Source of the DNA: Dehalococcoidales bacterium
Lineage (GTDB): Bacteria; Chloroflexota; Dehalococcoidia; Dehalococcoidales; RBG-16-60-22
Direction: 5' to 3'
Assembly: GCA_030639445.1 (NCBI GenBank)
Contig: DAOWCR010000008.1
Coordinates: forward strand, 1 to 15,356
DNA length: 15,356 bases
Shown here: positions 1 through 6,699 of the stretch, in pieces
Numbering within the stretch: position 1 is the stretch's first letter
How the letters are laid out: each line of letters starts with the position of its first letter
Translations under genes and position numbers: made by a program
Notes under the pieces: model-generated
Told to the model about the DNA's origin: nothing
Database searches by the model: none
Seen by the model: the letters and a program-made list of their open reading frames with translations, nothing else

Positions 1-634
1 CCCCGAAGACTTCACCTACCAGAAGTTCGTCAGCAGCCCTGACTCCCGGCGCAAGCAGTGGCAGCTGCTCTGGGGAGGACGCCTGACCAAAGAAATAGAA
101 CCGAATCCCGCCCATTACGCTATTGCCGAGCTGGATAGACTGGGCCGACTGGACTGTATTATTACCCAGAACGTGGACAACCTCCTCCAGAAAGCGGGCG
201 TCCCGGCGGATAAAATACTGGAGCTCCACGGCAATATGCAGTGGGTAATCTGCCTCAGCTGCGGGGAGCGTTACCCGCTGGCGCAAATTAAAGCCAGGCT
301 GGACGCCGGTGAAGAAGTCCCCGATTGTGAGGTATGCCACGGCATCCTGAAACCGGATATCGTTATGTTTGGTGAGGCACTGCCGGAGGCGGTGTTAAAC
401 GAGGCGACCTTCCACTCCGGTCACTGTGACCTGTTCATCGTGATTGGCTCTAGCCTGGTCGTCTACCCGGCGGCCTACATGCCGGTCTATGCTGTTGAAG
501 CCGGCGCCAGACTGGTCATCATCAACCTGGGCTCCACCCCTATGGATGATGAAGCGGCCGTCCTGATTCGAGCTAAGGCCGGGGAAACGATGTCAGCGAT
601 AATCCGGAAAGTGACGGAAAAAACTGGCGGTTGA
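1..634 (+). CDS. Sir2-family NAD-dependent protein deacylase (5' end outside window)
   Basis: Sirtuins remove acyl groups from lysines using NAD+ and release nicotinamide and O-acyl-ADP-ribose; in bacteria they often reactivate acyl-CoA synthetases. The frame is open from base 2, so the N-terminal Rossmann part lies upstream of the window. Visible are the NAD-site motif TQNVDNL (about 161-181), the catalytic histidine in ELHGNMQW (codon 227-229), four zinc cysteines in two CxxC pairs (codons at 251, 260, 326, 335), then PDIVMFGEALP and GSSLVVYPAA, all in family order. A GTG at 173 could be taken as a start, but it lies inside the NAD motif and is only the Val codon. The Tyr-x-x-Arg signature of desuccinylase-type sirtuins is not obvious in the visible stretch ahead of the NAD motif, so a classical deacetylase or other short-acyl activity is more likely. 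It precedes an acyl-CoA gene cluster, but a promoter separates them. The family call is secure; the substrate is unknown. Confidence 0.95.
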   Translation, partial: PEDFTYQKFVSSPDSRRKQWQLLWGGRLTKEIEPNPAHYAIAELDRLGRLDCIITQNVDNLLQKAGVPADKILELHGNMQWVICLSCGERYPLAQIKARLDAGEEVPDCEVCHGILKPDIVMFGEALPEAVLNEATFHSGHCDLFIVIGSSLVVYPAAYMPVYAVEAGARLVIINLGSTPMDDEAAVLIRAKAGETMSAIIRKVTEKTGG

Positions 635-660
635 TTTGCCATGATGACATAGACTATAAT
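631..660 (+). promoter_or_regulatory. Candidate sigma70-type promoter for the MeaB-ACAD-mutase arm
   Basis: TTGATT at 631-636 (4 of 6 matches to the -35 consensus) is followed, after an 18-base spacer, by a perfect TATAAT at 655-660. The -35 overlaps the Sir2 stop codon (632-634). A transcript would start near 667 and carry a leader of about 100 bases before the GTPase gene. This is the best promoter match seen in the window. Confidence 0.55.
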
Positions 661-722
661 TTGCTTGCTTCAAAAAACCAGGCTCAGGCATGCCCGTATG
701 GAGCCATCTTTTTGGAGATAGA

Positions 723-755
723 ATGAACAGAGGAGTAGTTCAGGCTGCGGAATAG
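723..755 (+). CDS. Possible 10-codon leader ORF upstream of the MeaB-type GTPase
   Basis: An ATG at 723 follows a GGAG (714-717) at 5-base spacing, which is a better ribosome site than that of the next gene. It reads MNRGVVQAAE and stops at TAG 753-755. It is in the same frame as the GTPase ORF, whose ATG follows 18 bases after this stop without a clear Shine-Dalgarno. It could serve translational coupling, or be the true N-terminus if the TAG is a mutation, an assembly error or read through. TAG is used as the ordinary stop by at least three genes in this window, which argues against recoding. A chance occurrence cannot be excluded. Confidence 0.3.
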   Translation: MNRGVVQAAE

Positions 756-773
756 ACCCAGCCGGCACCGGAA

Positions 774-1766
774 ATGAAGACGGGACTGGCCAGCAAAATA
801 CTGAAAGGTGATGCTTCCGCCGCCGCCAAGCTCATCAGCGAGATAGAAGACGAAACTCCGGGCGCGCTTGAGGAAATGAGCCGTATTTATCCTCATACCG
901 GCCGGGCGTATATCGTTGGCATAACCGGCTCGCCGGGGGCCGGTAAAAGCACCCTGACCAACAACCTCATCGGCCTTTTCCGGGAGAAAAAGATGACGGT
1001 GGGGGTGGTGGCCATTGACCCGACCAGCGCCTTCACCGGCGGGGCGATACTGGGGGATAGGGTCAGGATGCAGGAGCACAGCGCCGATAAAGGCGTGTTT
1101 ATCCGGAGTCTGGCGACGCGGGGCTGGGTGGGGGGGCTGGCCAAAGGCGCCCTCGGCGCCGTCCACGTTATGGATGCCCTGGGTAAGGAGATTATTCTGG
1201 TAGAGACGGTGGGTTCAGGCCAGATAGAGATTGATATTACCCGGGCGGCGGATACCACTGTGATTGTGCTGACGCCGACGGCCGGAGATGAAATCCAGAT
1301 GATGAAAGCCGGCATCCTGGAGGCGGCTGACGTTTTCGTCATCAACAAGGTCGATAAAGGCGGCGCCGACCTGCTGCGGGCGAACCTGGAATTGATGCTG
1401 TCGATGAAGCCCCACCTTCCCGGCGAGTGGCAGCCGGACATAGTCCTGACCGAAGCCATCTACGGCAAAGGCACCGGGGAGCTCGCCGCCGAAATCCTCA
1501 GGCACCGGGAGTTTCTCGTTAACAGCGACGGGCTGGAACAGCGTCAGAAAGAAAGAGTTAAACTGGAACTGATGGAGACGGTGGAAAGTTACTTGAAAGA
1601 CTTTATCCGCGAGATTGATAAAGGCGACTATTTAAAAAACCTGGTCGATGCTTTGTCGCAGGGAAAGACCAATCCCCAGTCGGCCGCCCGGGAAATTACC
1701 GGTCGTTTGGCCAGAGACCTGTCCCGGTTGCAGAGTAGTGACAGAGCTAACAGAAAGGCGAGTTAA
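774..1766 (+). CDS. meaB: MeaB/ArgK-family G3E GTPase, B12-mutase chaperone
   Basis: MeaB proteins gate cofactor loading and protect adenosylcobalamin acyl-CoA mutases from inactivation, using GTP. The 330-residue protein has the usual length. It shows the P-loop GSPGAGKST (residues 52-60), the family motif DPTSAFTGGAILGDR (82-96), the switch region ETVGSGQIE (144-152), the base-specificity motif NKVD (191-194), and a helical C-terminal tail of the type that forms the dimer. The switch differs from the ETVGVGQSE I know from MeaB and ArgK: Ser148 replaces Val and Ile151 replaces Ser. The first in-frame start after the TAG at 753-755 is the ATG at 774, which has no strong ribosome site. The split mutase lies two genes downstream, with an acyl-CoA dehydrogenase in between, so the mutase is the natural client. 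The LAO/AO transport ATPase label often given to this family is a misnomer. Family assignment is firm; the client is inferred. Confidence 0.93.
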   Translation: MKTGLASKILKGDASAAAKLISEIEDETPGALEEMSRIYPHTGRAYIVGITGSPGAGKSTLTNNLIGLFREKKMTVGVVAIDPTSAFTGGAILGDRVRMQEHSADKGVFIRSLATRGWVGGLAKGALGAVHVMDALGKEIILVETVGSGQIEIDITRAADTTVIVLTPTAGDEIQMMKAGILEAADVFVINKVDKGGADLLRANLELMLSMKPHLPGEWQPDIVLTEAIYGKGTGELAAEILRHREFLVNSDGLEQRQKERVKLELMETVESYLKDFIREIDKGDYLKNLVDALSQGKTNPQSAAREITGRLARDLSRLQSSDRANRKAS

Positions 1767-1779
1767 ACAGGGTTCTCTC

Positions 1780-1785
1780 AGGAGG
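1780..1785 (+). promoter_or_regulatory. Ribosome binding site fixing the acyl-CoA dehydrogenase start
   Basis: AGGAGG sits five bases before the ATG at 1791. A GTG at 1785 is in the same frame but overlaps this site, so the ATG is the start. Confidence 0.75.
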
Positions 1786-1790
1786 TGAAA

Positions 1791-2936
1791 ATGGACTTCA
1801 CTTTTACCGAAGAGCAAAAGATGCTGAAGACGATGGTGGAGGACTTTGCCGCCAAAGAGCTGGAGCCAATCGCCGCCCAGATAGACGAGGAGGCCCGATT
1901 TCCGGCGGAAAGCGTCCGGAAGATGGCCAGCCTCGGGCTGACGGGTCTCGGCTTTCCCGAAGAGTACGGTGGCAGTGGCGGCGGTACTACCGAGTTCTGT
2001 ATCGCCATCGAGGAGATAGGCCGCGTCTGCGCGGCCACGAGCGCCATTCTTTTAGCCAGCTCCGGACTGGCCACGGAACCCATCTGTATTCATGGCAATG
2101 AGGCCCAGAAAAAGCGCTTTGTCACCCCGGTGGCTACCGGAGAAAAGCTGGCCTCCTTTGCCCTGACCGAAGCCGGCGCCGGCAGTGACCCGGCTGCCCT
2201 GGAGACCACCGCTACCCGACGAAATAACGGTTATGTGCTTAATGGGACCAAGATTTTTATCACCAATGGCGCCGAGGCCGGCGTCATGCTGGTCTTTGCC
2301 ACGGTTGATAAGTCGCTGCGGCACAAGGGTATTACCGCCTTCGTGGTGGAGAAAGACACCCCCGGTCTTTCCGTGGGTAAGCACGAGCACAAAATGGGGA
2401 TACGGGCCTCGTCGACCGTCGAGCTAATCTTCGAGGACTGCTTCGTGCCCGAGGAAAACCGACTGGGCAATGAGGGCGACGGGTTTGAAATTGCGATTAA
2501 CGCCATTGACATCAGCCGGGTGGCCGTGGCCGCCCAGGCGCTGGGCATTGCCCAGGGCGCCTTTGACAAGGCCTTGCCCTATGCCCGGGAGCGCCAGCAG
2601 TTCGGCCAGCCTATCGCTAATTTCCAGGCGATTCAATGGATGCTGGCCGATATGGCGACGCAGATTGACGCCGCCCGCCTGTTGACCTACCGGGCCGCCT
2701 GCCTGCAGGATGGCGGGCGGCCGTTCGTTAAAGAAGCGTCAATGGCCAAGGTCTTTGCCGCGGAAACCGCCAAGATGGTCACCAATAACGCCATCCAGAT
2801 ATATGGCGGCTACGGGTACGTGAAAGAGTACCCCCTGGAGCGATACCTCCGCGACGCCAAAATCACCGAAATCTACGAGGGCACCTCCGAGATGCAGCGG
2901 ATGACCATTGCCCGGCAGCTGATTAAAGAGGGTTGA
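1791..2936 (+). CDS. Acyl-CoA dehydrogenase (short-chain/butyryl-CoA type)
   Basis: This flavoenzyme introduces an alpha,beta double bond into an acyl-CoA and passes electrons to an electron-transfer flavoprotein. The 381-residue product is the standard bacterial length. The N-terminal helical domain begins MDFTFTEEQKML, followed by the FAD/substrate motif FALTEAGAGSDPAAL in the middle domain and the C-terminal signature YGGYGYVKEYPLERYLRD. The catalytic base is Glu363 in IYEGTSE, the position used by short- and medium-chain enzymes. The start is the ATG behind AGGAGG; 24 bases separate it from the MeaB stop, so co-transcription is likely. No etfAB is present, but the membrane oxidoreductase at 12330-14408 is of the type that accepts electrons from ETF. 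Chain length and branching of the substrate cannot be read from sequence by eye; a role in oxidising the mutase product or precursor is inference. Confidence 0.95.
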   Translation: MDFTFTEEQKMLKTMVEDFAAKELEPIAAQIDEEARFPAESVRKMASLGLTGLGFPEEYGGSGGGTTEFCIAIEEIGRVCAATSAILLASSGLATEPICIHGNEAQKKRFVTPVATGEKLASFALTEAGAGSDPAALETTATRRNNGYVLNGTKIFITNGAEAGVMLVFATVDKSLRHKGITAFVVEKDTPGLSVGKHEHKMGIRASSTVELIFEDCFVPEENRLGNEGDGFEIAINAIDISRVAVAAQALGIAQGAFDKALPYARERQQFGQPIANFQAIQWMLADMATQIDAARLLTYRAACLQDGGRPFVKEASMAKVFAAETAKMVTNNAIQIYGGYGYVKEYPLERYLRDAKITEIYEGTSEMQRMTIARQLIKEG

Positions 2937-2982
2937 GATATGAGCTGGTGATGCGGTGACTATAATGATGGAGAGGGTTTAA

Positions 2983-3041
2983 TGACCTCACCCCCTTAAT
3001 CCCCCTCTCCTTGCAAGGAGAGGGGGTCAGGGGGATAGGTT
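2983..3041. repeat. Palindromic intergenic repeat, module A
   Basis: The gap between the dehydrogenase and the mutase holds TGACCTCACCCCCTTAAT followed by a perfect 26-base palindrome at 3001-3026 (CCCCCTCTCC arm), then GTCAGGGGGATAGG. The same TGACCTCACCCCCT plus CCCCCTCTCCTT hairpin recurs at 7625-7670 and, degenerated, at 14535-14580. As RNA it would form a strong hairpin with a TGCA loop on either strand. It is not followed by a T-run, so it is not a classical intrinsic terminator for + strand transcription. Confidence 0.8.
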
Positions 3042-3106
3042 GGTAGCCCTATTAGAGACCTTTCGAATTACTTAAAGGAAGTAATTCCGGAAAGGAGAGG
3101 CGAAGA

Positions 3107-4867
3107 ATGAACAATGAAAAAACGACCCGGGAAATTATCGAGGAAAGGATAGCGCCCAAAAAGCGTACTCCTTTATACAGTCGGGGAGCGCTGAAAAAGA
3201 TAAAAGAAGAATTTAAACGCTGGAAAAACACGGTCGTCCGCGAGCCGGACCGGGAGAACTGGGAGGTTACGCCGCACACCATTATTGGCTCGGAAATTCC
3301 CCGGGAACTGCTCTATACCCCGCTGAGCAATGCGGAGCTTGATTACCAGGCAGACCTGGGTTTTTCTGGAGAGGAGCCTTACACCCGGGGCGTGCACCCC
3401 AATATGTACCGGGGCCGGGCGTTTACCATGCGCCAGCTTTTCGGCGCCGGCTCACCGAAGGAGTGCAACCGGAGGATGAAGGCGCTCCTGGAGCACGGGG
3501 CTACCGGCACCAACTGGGCCCTTGACCTGGCCACGGTCCAGATGTTCGACTCCGATGAGCCGGAGTCCAGGGGGCAGGTGGCCACCGTGGGCGTGCCGAT
3601 TGACTGCGTGGCGGATATGGAAGTCATCTGTAAGGATATCCCTATTGATGAGGTAAGCGCTTCCATCGTTACCCACTACCCCCGGAACACGGCCATTGTC
3701 TTTCCGATGTACCTGGTGATGGCGGAGCGGCGAGGCATCTCCTGGGATACGCTGCCCGGCAGCGTGCAGAATGATTTCATCATGGAAAGCCTGGTGCGCA
3801 GCGCTTCCGAATACATACCGCCCCGGGACGATTTCCGGATACAGTGTGATAACATTGAGTTCCTCAGGAAGAACGTGCCCCAGTGGAACTACGTTACCCT
3901 GAACGGCTATAACCTGCGGGAGTGGGGCACTTCCGGCATCACCGAGATGGCGGTGGCCGTGGCCAACGGCATTGAAATCCTGAAAGAGATGACCAGGAGA
4001 GGTCACGATATCGACTGGGTGGCGGAAAGGCTGGCCTTCTTCTGGGCGCCAGCCAATGACTTCTTTGAGGAGGTCGCCCGGATGCGGGCGGTGAGGCGGC
4101 TGTGGTACAAGATAATGAAATACCGGTTTGAGGCCAAGAAGCCGAGGTCAATGTGGATGAGGTGCCACGTGCAGACCTCCGGAGTTTCCCTGACCAGAGA
4201 AGAGCCGATGAATAACGTTATCAGGGCGGCCTATCAGGCTCTGGCCGCCGTGCTGGGTGGCGCCCAGTCCCTGCACGTGGACTCCTTTGACGAGGCCTAT
4301 TCCATCCCGTCCGTGGAGGCTTCGCTGTTGTCCCTGCGCACCCAGCAGATTATCGAGGCCGAGACGCAGGTAACGCAGGTGGTCGACCCGCTGGGCGGCT
4401 CCTTCTATATCGAGGCGCTGACCAACGACATCGAGCGGAGAATCCTGGACGAAGTGGACGAGATAGAAAAGATGGGCGGCATCGTGGAAGTGGTCACCAG
4501 CGGCTGGCTGCACCACAAGGTTATCCGGCACATTGAGCGTGAACAGAGAATGATTGCCGACGGCCAGATTAAGGTGGTCGGCCGTAACTACCATCGGGAC
4601 CCCAACCTGAAAATGCCCGATGTCTGGGTGCACGAATACGATGAAAAGATAAACAGAGCGATGGGTGACAAGCTGGCCAAACTGAGACGGCGCCGGGACA
4701 ATCAGAAGGTAAGCCGCTGCCTCAAAGCTCTTGTCGAGGCCTGCCGGCGGGGTGACAATGTTATGGAGTATACCCTGGAGTGTGCCCGGGCCGATGTCAC
4801 CGAAGGGGAGATGCGCCGGGCCTTCATTGAAGCCTTCGGCCTGTGGAAACCTCCTATCTACGGCTAA
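3107..4867 (+). CDS. Divergent B12-dependent acyl-CoA mutase, large (substrate-binding) subunit
   Basis: Members form the TIM-barrel half of adenosylcobalamin acyl-CoA mutases (methylmalonyl-, isobutyryl-, 2-hydroxyisobutyryl-, ethylmalonyl-CoA mutases). The 586 residues contain the barrel only; the B12 domain is the next gene, as in two-subunit IcmA/B and HcmA/B enzymes. Family motifs are PYTRGVHPNMYRGRAFTMRQ (91-110), DSDEP (148-152), GSVQND (218-223), FFEEVARMRAVRRLW (319-333), HVQTSG (354-359) and GGAQSLH (384-390). Compared with Propionibacterium MCM numbering, recalled and aligned by eye, it has Arg231 at R207 and Gln221 at Q197. The changes are His97 at Y75, Asn99 at T77, Leu111 at Y89, Asn136 at S114 and Asn269 at H244. 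This is neither the MCM pattern nor, with Arg at 207, the isobutyryl/hydroxyisobutyryl pattern. AAAGGAG at 3091-3097 precedes the ATG by nine bases. Mutase superfamily is certain; calling it methylmalonyl-CoA mutase would not be justified. Confidence 0.9.
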   Translation: MNNEKTTREIIEERIAPKKRTPLYSRGALKKIKEEFKRWKNTVVREPDRENWEVTPHTIIGSEIPRELLYTPLSNAELDYQADLGFSGEEPYTRGVHPNMYRGRAFTMRQLFGAGSPKECNRRMKALLEHGATGTNWALDLATVQMFDSDEPESRGQVATVGVPIDCVADMEVICKDIPIDEVSASIVTHYPRNTAIVFPMYLVMAERRGISWDTLPGSVQNDFIMESLVRSASEYIPPRDDFRIQCDNIEFLRKNVPQWNYVTLNGYNLREWGTSGITEMAVAVANGIEILKEMTRRGHDIDWVAERLAFFWAPANDFFEEVARMRAVRRLWYKIMKYRFEAKKPRSMWMRCHVQTSGVSLTREEPMNNVIRAAYQALAAVLGGAQSLHVDSFDEAYSIPSVEASLLSLRTQQIIEAETQVTQVVDPLGGSFYIEALTNDIERRILDEVDEIEKMGGIVEVVTSGWLHHKVIRHIEREQRMIADGQIKVVGRNYHRDPNLKMPDVWVHEYDEKINRAMGDKLAKLRRRRDNQKVSRCLKALVEACRRGDNVMEYTLECARADVTEGEMRRAFIEAFGLWKPPIYG

Positions 4868-4887
4868 AATTGTAAGGCGGAAAGATA

Positions 4888-5304
4888 ATGGCACCACCAA
4901 AGAATAAAATCAAAGTACTGCTGGCCCAGTTTCCCCTGGAGGCGCATAGCAGAGGCATAATTACGGTGGCGGGCATGCTTAAAGATGCCGGTATGGAGGT
5001 GGTCTTAATCGGCAATGAGCTGCCGGAGCGAATAATCGAGGCCGCCATCCAGGAAGATGCTGACGTGGTCGGGATAAGCACTTACTGCGGTGGGGAGCTG
5101 GCCCTCGGCACCGACCTGATGAAAGTGGCTGAGGAAAAGGGGATAAAAGATAACACCGCCTTCCTGCTCGGGGGGATATTCCCGCCGAGAAATATACCGG
5201 AGTTAGAGAAGATTGGTTTCAGTGGCGCCTTCCTGTCAGCGAATAAGGAAGAGATAGTCGCCTGCATCGAAAAGGCCATCACCGTCAAAAAAGGCGCCGG
5301 CTAG
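4888..5304 (+). CDS. B12-binding small subunit of the divergent acyl-CoA mutase
   Basis: This 138-residue cobalamin-binding Rossmann domain should partner the preceding large subunit, 20 bases upstream. The family motif DxHxxG, where His replaces dimethylbenzimidazole as the lower cobalt ligand, is present as EAHSRG: His20 is kept while the Asp that hydrogen-bonds it is Glu18. The Lys of that network (K604 in MCM; motif AKMGQDGHDRG) is Gln14 here (AQFPLEAHSRG). Downstream VVGISTYCGGE (60-70) and LLGGIFPPRNI (93-103) match the GVSSLAAGH and GGVIPPQDY elements that hold the nucleotide tail. The domain has no N-terminal extension, consistent with a stand-alone HcmB/IcmB-like subunit. The stop codon TAG (5302-5304) overlaps the stop of the convergent MaoC gene. 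Cobalamin binding is highly likely; how the altered ligand triad affects the cofactor is unknown. Confidence 0.92.
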   Translation: MAPPKNKIKVLLAQFPLEAHSRGIITVAGMLKDAGMEVVLIGNELPERIIEAAIQEDADVVGISTYCGGELALGTDLMKVAEEKGIKDNTAFLLGGIFPPRNIPELEKIGFSGAFLSANKEEIVACIEKAITVKKGAG

Positions 5305-5735
5305 GCAGGTTCGGCAAAAATCCGGACGGTGGTTTCTCCCTCAACGACGGTTTTCCCATCCTGGTTGGTGCAGGTGGTTTTCAGGGTGACGATTCCCTTG
5401 TCCTTTCGGGTGTTGGTTACCTCGGCGATAGCCGTCACCGTGTCCCCGATTTTTACCGGCTTGAGGAACCGACTGGAATGGGAGAGCAGGATAACCAGGC
5501 CGGGTATTTTGGCCGCCGCCGCCGAGATGAGCGATATAGCCAGTACCCCGTGGGCAATCCGGCCGCCGAACAATGTTTGTTTGGCGTATGCCTCGTCGAG
5601 GTGGACCGGGTTGTAGTCTCCGGAAACTTCGGCAAATCTGGTGATGTCGGCCTCGGTAACCGTCTTGGTATGGGTGCTCTGGTAGCCGATGTCCACTCCC
5701 AGCTTATCGAGGAGAGACATATCATTCTCTGCCAT
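5301..5735 (-). CDS. MaoC-like (R)-specific enoyl-CoA hydratase
   Basis: MaoC/PhaJ-type single hot-dog-fold hydratases add water to trans-2-enoyl-CoA to give (R)-3-hydroxyacyl-CoA, or run in reverse as dehydratases. The 144-residue length fits a single-domain enzyme. The hydratase-2 motif is clear in SGDYNPVHLDEAYA: Asp40 and His45 are the catalytic pair, followed by FGGRIAHGVL (56-65). The C-terminal half has the hot-dog strand pattern (FLKPVKIGDTVTAIAEV and so on). AGGAGGT lies six bases before the ATG at 5735. It is the last gene of the - strand arm, separated from the activator gene upstream by 168 bases of repeats. It ends in a CTAG shared with the mutase small-subunit stop. The (R) stereochemistry contrasts with crotonase-type beta-oxidation; the substrate is unknown. 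Confidence 0.92.
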   Translation of the reverse strand: MAENDMSLLDKLGVDIGYQSTHTKTVTEADITRFAEVSGDYNPVHLDEAYAKQTLFGGRIAHGVLAISLISAAAAKIPGLVILLSHSSRFLKPVKIGDTVTAIAEVTNTRKDKGIVTLKTTCTNQDGKTVVEGETTVRIFAEPA

Positions 5736-5768
5736 AGCTTACCTCCTGAATGGCTAATAATTTTAAGT

Positions 5769-5885
5769 GGTAACCCCCCATCCCCCTTAATATTTATTTG
5801 GCAACCCACCCCCTTTATCCCCCTGCCTTACCAAGGGAGGGGGATGGTTATGTTAGAGGGGCGAAGCCCCTCTAAAACTCCCTAT
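5769..5885. repeat. Composite palindromic intergenic repeat (modules B and C)
   Basis: The MaoC-activator gap starts with GGTAACCCCCCATCCCCCTT, the reverse complement of the right-end module of the elements at 7625-7944 and 14535-14769. It continues with an imperfect hairpin at 5819-5843 (loop ACC, one G/G mismatch). A perfect 10-bp stem with a GAA triloop follows at 5853-5875 (arm TTAGAGGGGC). The tail CCCCTCTAAAACTCCCT recurs at 7737-7753. No open frame with a ribosome site was seen in the gap. Confidence 0.75.
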
Positions 5886-5903
5886 TAGATATATTTTGAC
5901 GGC

Positions 5904-6689
5904 TCAGTCTTTCTCCTTTTCCAGTTCTTCTGCCATGATGGCAGCGCCCAGGGCGGTGACAAACCGGGGCTGGGGTGGCACCAGTAATTCAACCTCCAGA
6001 TTTTCTTCGACGCTTCTAATCAGGCCCACATCAAGCCCGCCGCCGCCGCTGATGGCACAGTCTGTCTCCAGCCCGACCCGCTCCATGAGGACGGATATTT
6101 TGTCGGCCAGCGCCTTATGCACTCCGGCCAGTATATCTTCTTTAGCGTTACCCTCGGCTACCCGGGAGATGGCCTCCGACTCCCCGAAAACGGCACAGCC
6201 GGTAGTGAAGGTAACGGGATTTCGGGACTTCAGAGAGAGAGGGCCGATAGCCTCCAACTCTACCCGGAGGACATTGGCGATGACCTCCAGGAAGCGCCCG
6301 CTGCCGGCGGCACACTTTTCACTGACGGCAAAATTGGTCACCTGCCCGCTCTCGCTGAGTCGAATCACCTGGCTCGACTGCGCCTGCACGTCAATCACCG
6401 TCCGCACCGAGGGGAAAACACGGTTTATGCCCCGGGCGCAGCTGCGGATGTCGGTAACCTGCTGGTGGCTAAACAGCACATTGGCCGCGCCCTGGCCGGT
6501 GGCCACGGTGCCGGTTACGTCTTCCGCAGAGATGTTTGTCCTGGCCAGAAGCGCCGCTCTCAGCTTATCGGCGGCGACCCGGTAATTTACCCCGGAGGGC
6601 AGCAGGTGGCAGGCCAGGAGCTCGCCATCTCTGGTGACCACTCCCTTACTGGCCCCCGAGCCGATGTCAATACCCATAAAGTAAGCCAT
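5904..6689 (-). CDS. BadF/BcrA/BcrD-family activator subunit, degenerate nucleotide loop
   Basis: These ASKHA-fold proteins form a dimer bridged by one [4Fe-4S] cluster and use ATP to drive electrons into 2-hydroxyacyl-CoA dehydratases or benzoyl-CoA reductases. The 261 residues match HgdC or BcrD length. The first phosphate loop is GIDIGSGASKG (6-16). Both cluster cysteines are present: Cys126 in KCAAGSGRFLEV and Cys165 in TGCAVFGESEAIS. The second phosphate motif, DIGGQD in its neighbour, is DVQAQS here (100-105), and the TGGVAKN motif is SGGGGLD (214-220). This suggests a subunit weakened in ATP hydrolysis within a heterodimer with the gene just upstream (10-base gap). The ATG at 6689 has only a weak AGGA in front, so translational coupling is plausible. 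It is clearly an activator paralogue; which enzyme it serves is inferred from the neighbouring BcrB/BcrC-like genes. Confidence 0.9.
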   Translation of the reverse strand: MAYFMGIDIGSGASKGVVTRDGELLACHLLPSGVNYRVAADKLRAALLARTNISAEDVTGTVATGQGAANVLFSHQQVTDIRSCARGINRVFPSVRTVIDVQAQSSQVIRLSESGQVTNFAVSEKCAAGSGRFLEVIANVLRVELEAIGPLSLKSRNPVTFTTGCAVFGESEAISRVAEGNAKEDILAGVHKALADKISVLMERVGLETDCAISGGGGLDVGLIRSVEENLEVELLVPPQPRFVTALGAAIMAEELEKEKD

Positions 6690-6699
6690 GCTCTTGTTC

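Noticed and set aside
753..755. In-frame TAG as a pyrrolysine codon
   Set aside because: TAG terminates the mutase small subunit, MaoC and one activator here, and no pyl genes or methylamine methyltransferases are present.
661..773. Cobalamin riboswitch ahead of the mutase arm
   Set aside because: The leader is only about 100 bases and I see no B12-box-like sequence or matching long helices.
2933..2966. Promoter for the mutase genes (TATAAT at 2961-2966)
   Set aside because: The -10 is perfect, but the only -35-like TTGAGA (2933-2938) is 22 bases away and no extended -10 is present.
3001..3026. Intrinsic terminator between the dehydrogenase and the mutase
   Set aside because: The hairpin is strong but is followed by GTCAGGGGG, not a T-run, and the same module occurs in other gaps, so a repeat is the better reading.
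4148..4900. Open frame of 250 codons on the - strand opposite the mutase
   Set aside because: It is the shadow of the mutase large subunit, with no domain recognised.
3107..5304. Plain methylmalonyl-CoA mutase annotation (mutA/mutB)
   Set aside because: Key MCM residues Tyr89 and His244, and Lys604 and Asp608 of the B12 domain, are replaced, so the specific name is not supported.
5896..6585. Open frame of 229 codons on the + strand opposite the activator
   Set aside because: The Ser/Thr/Arg/Pro-rich translation is typical of an antisense frame; the activator on the - strand has all its motifs.
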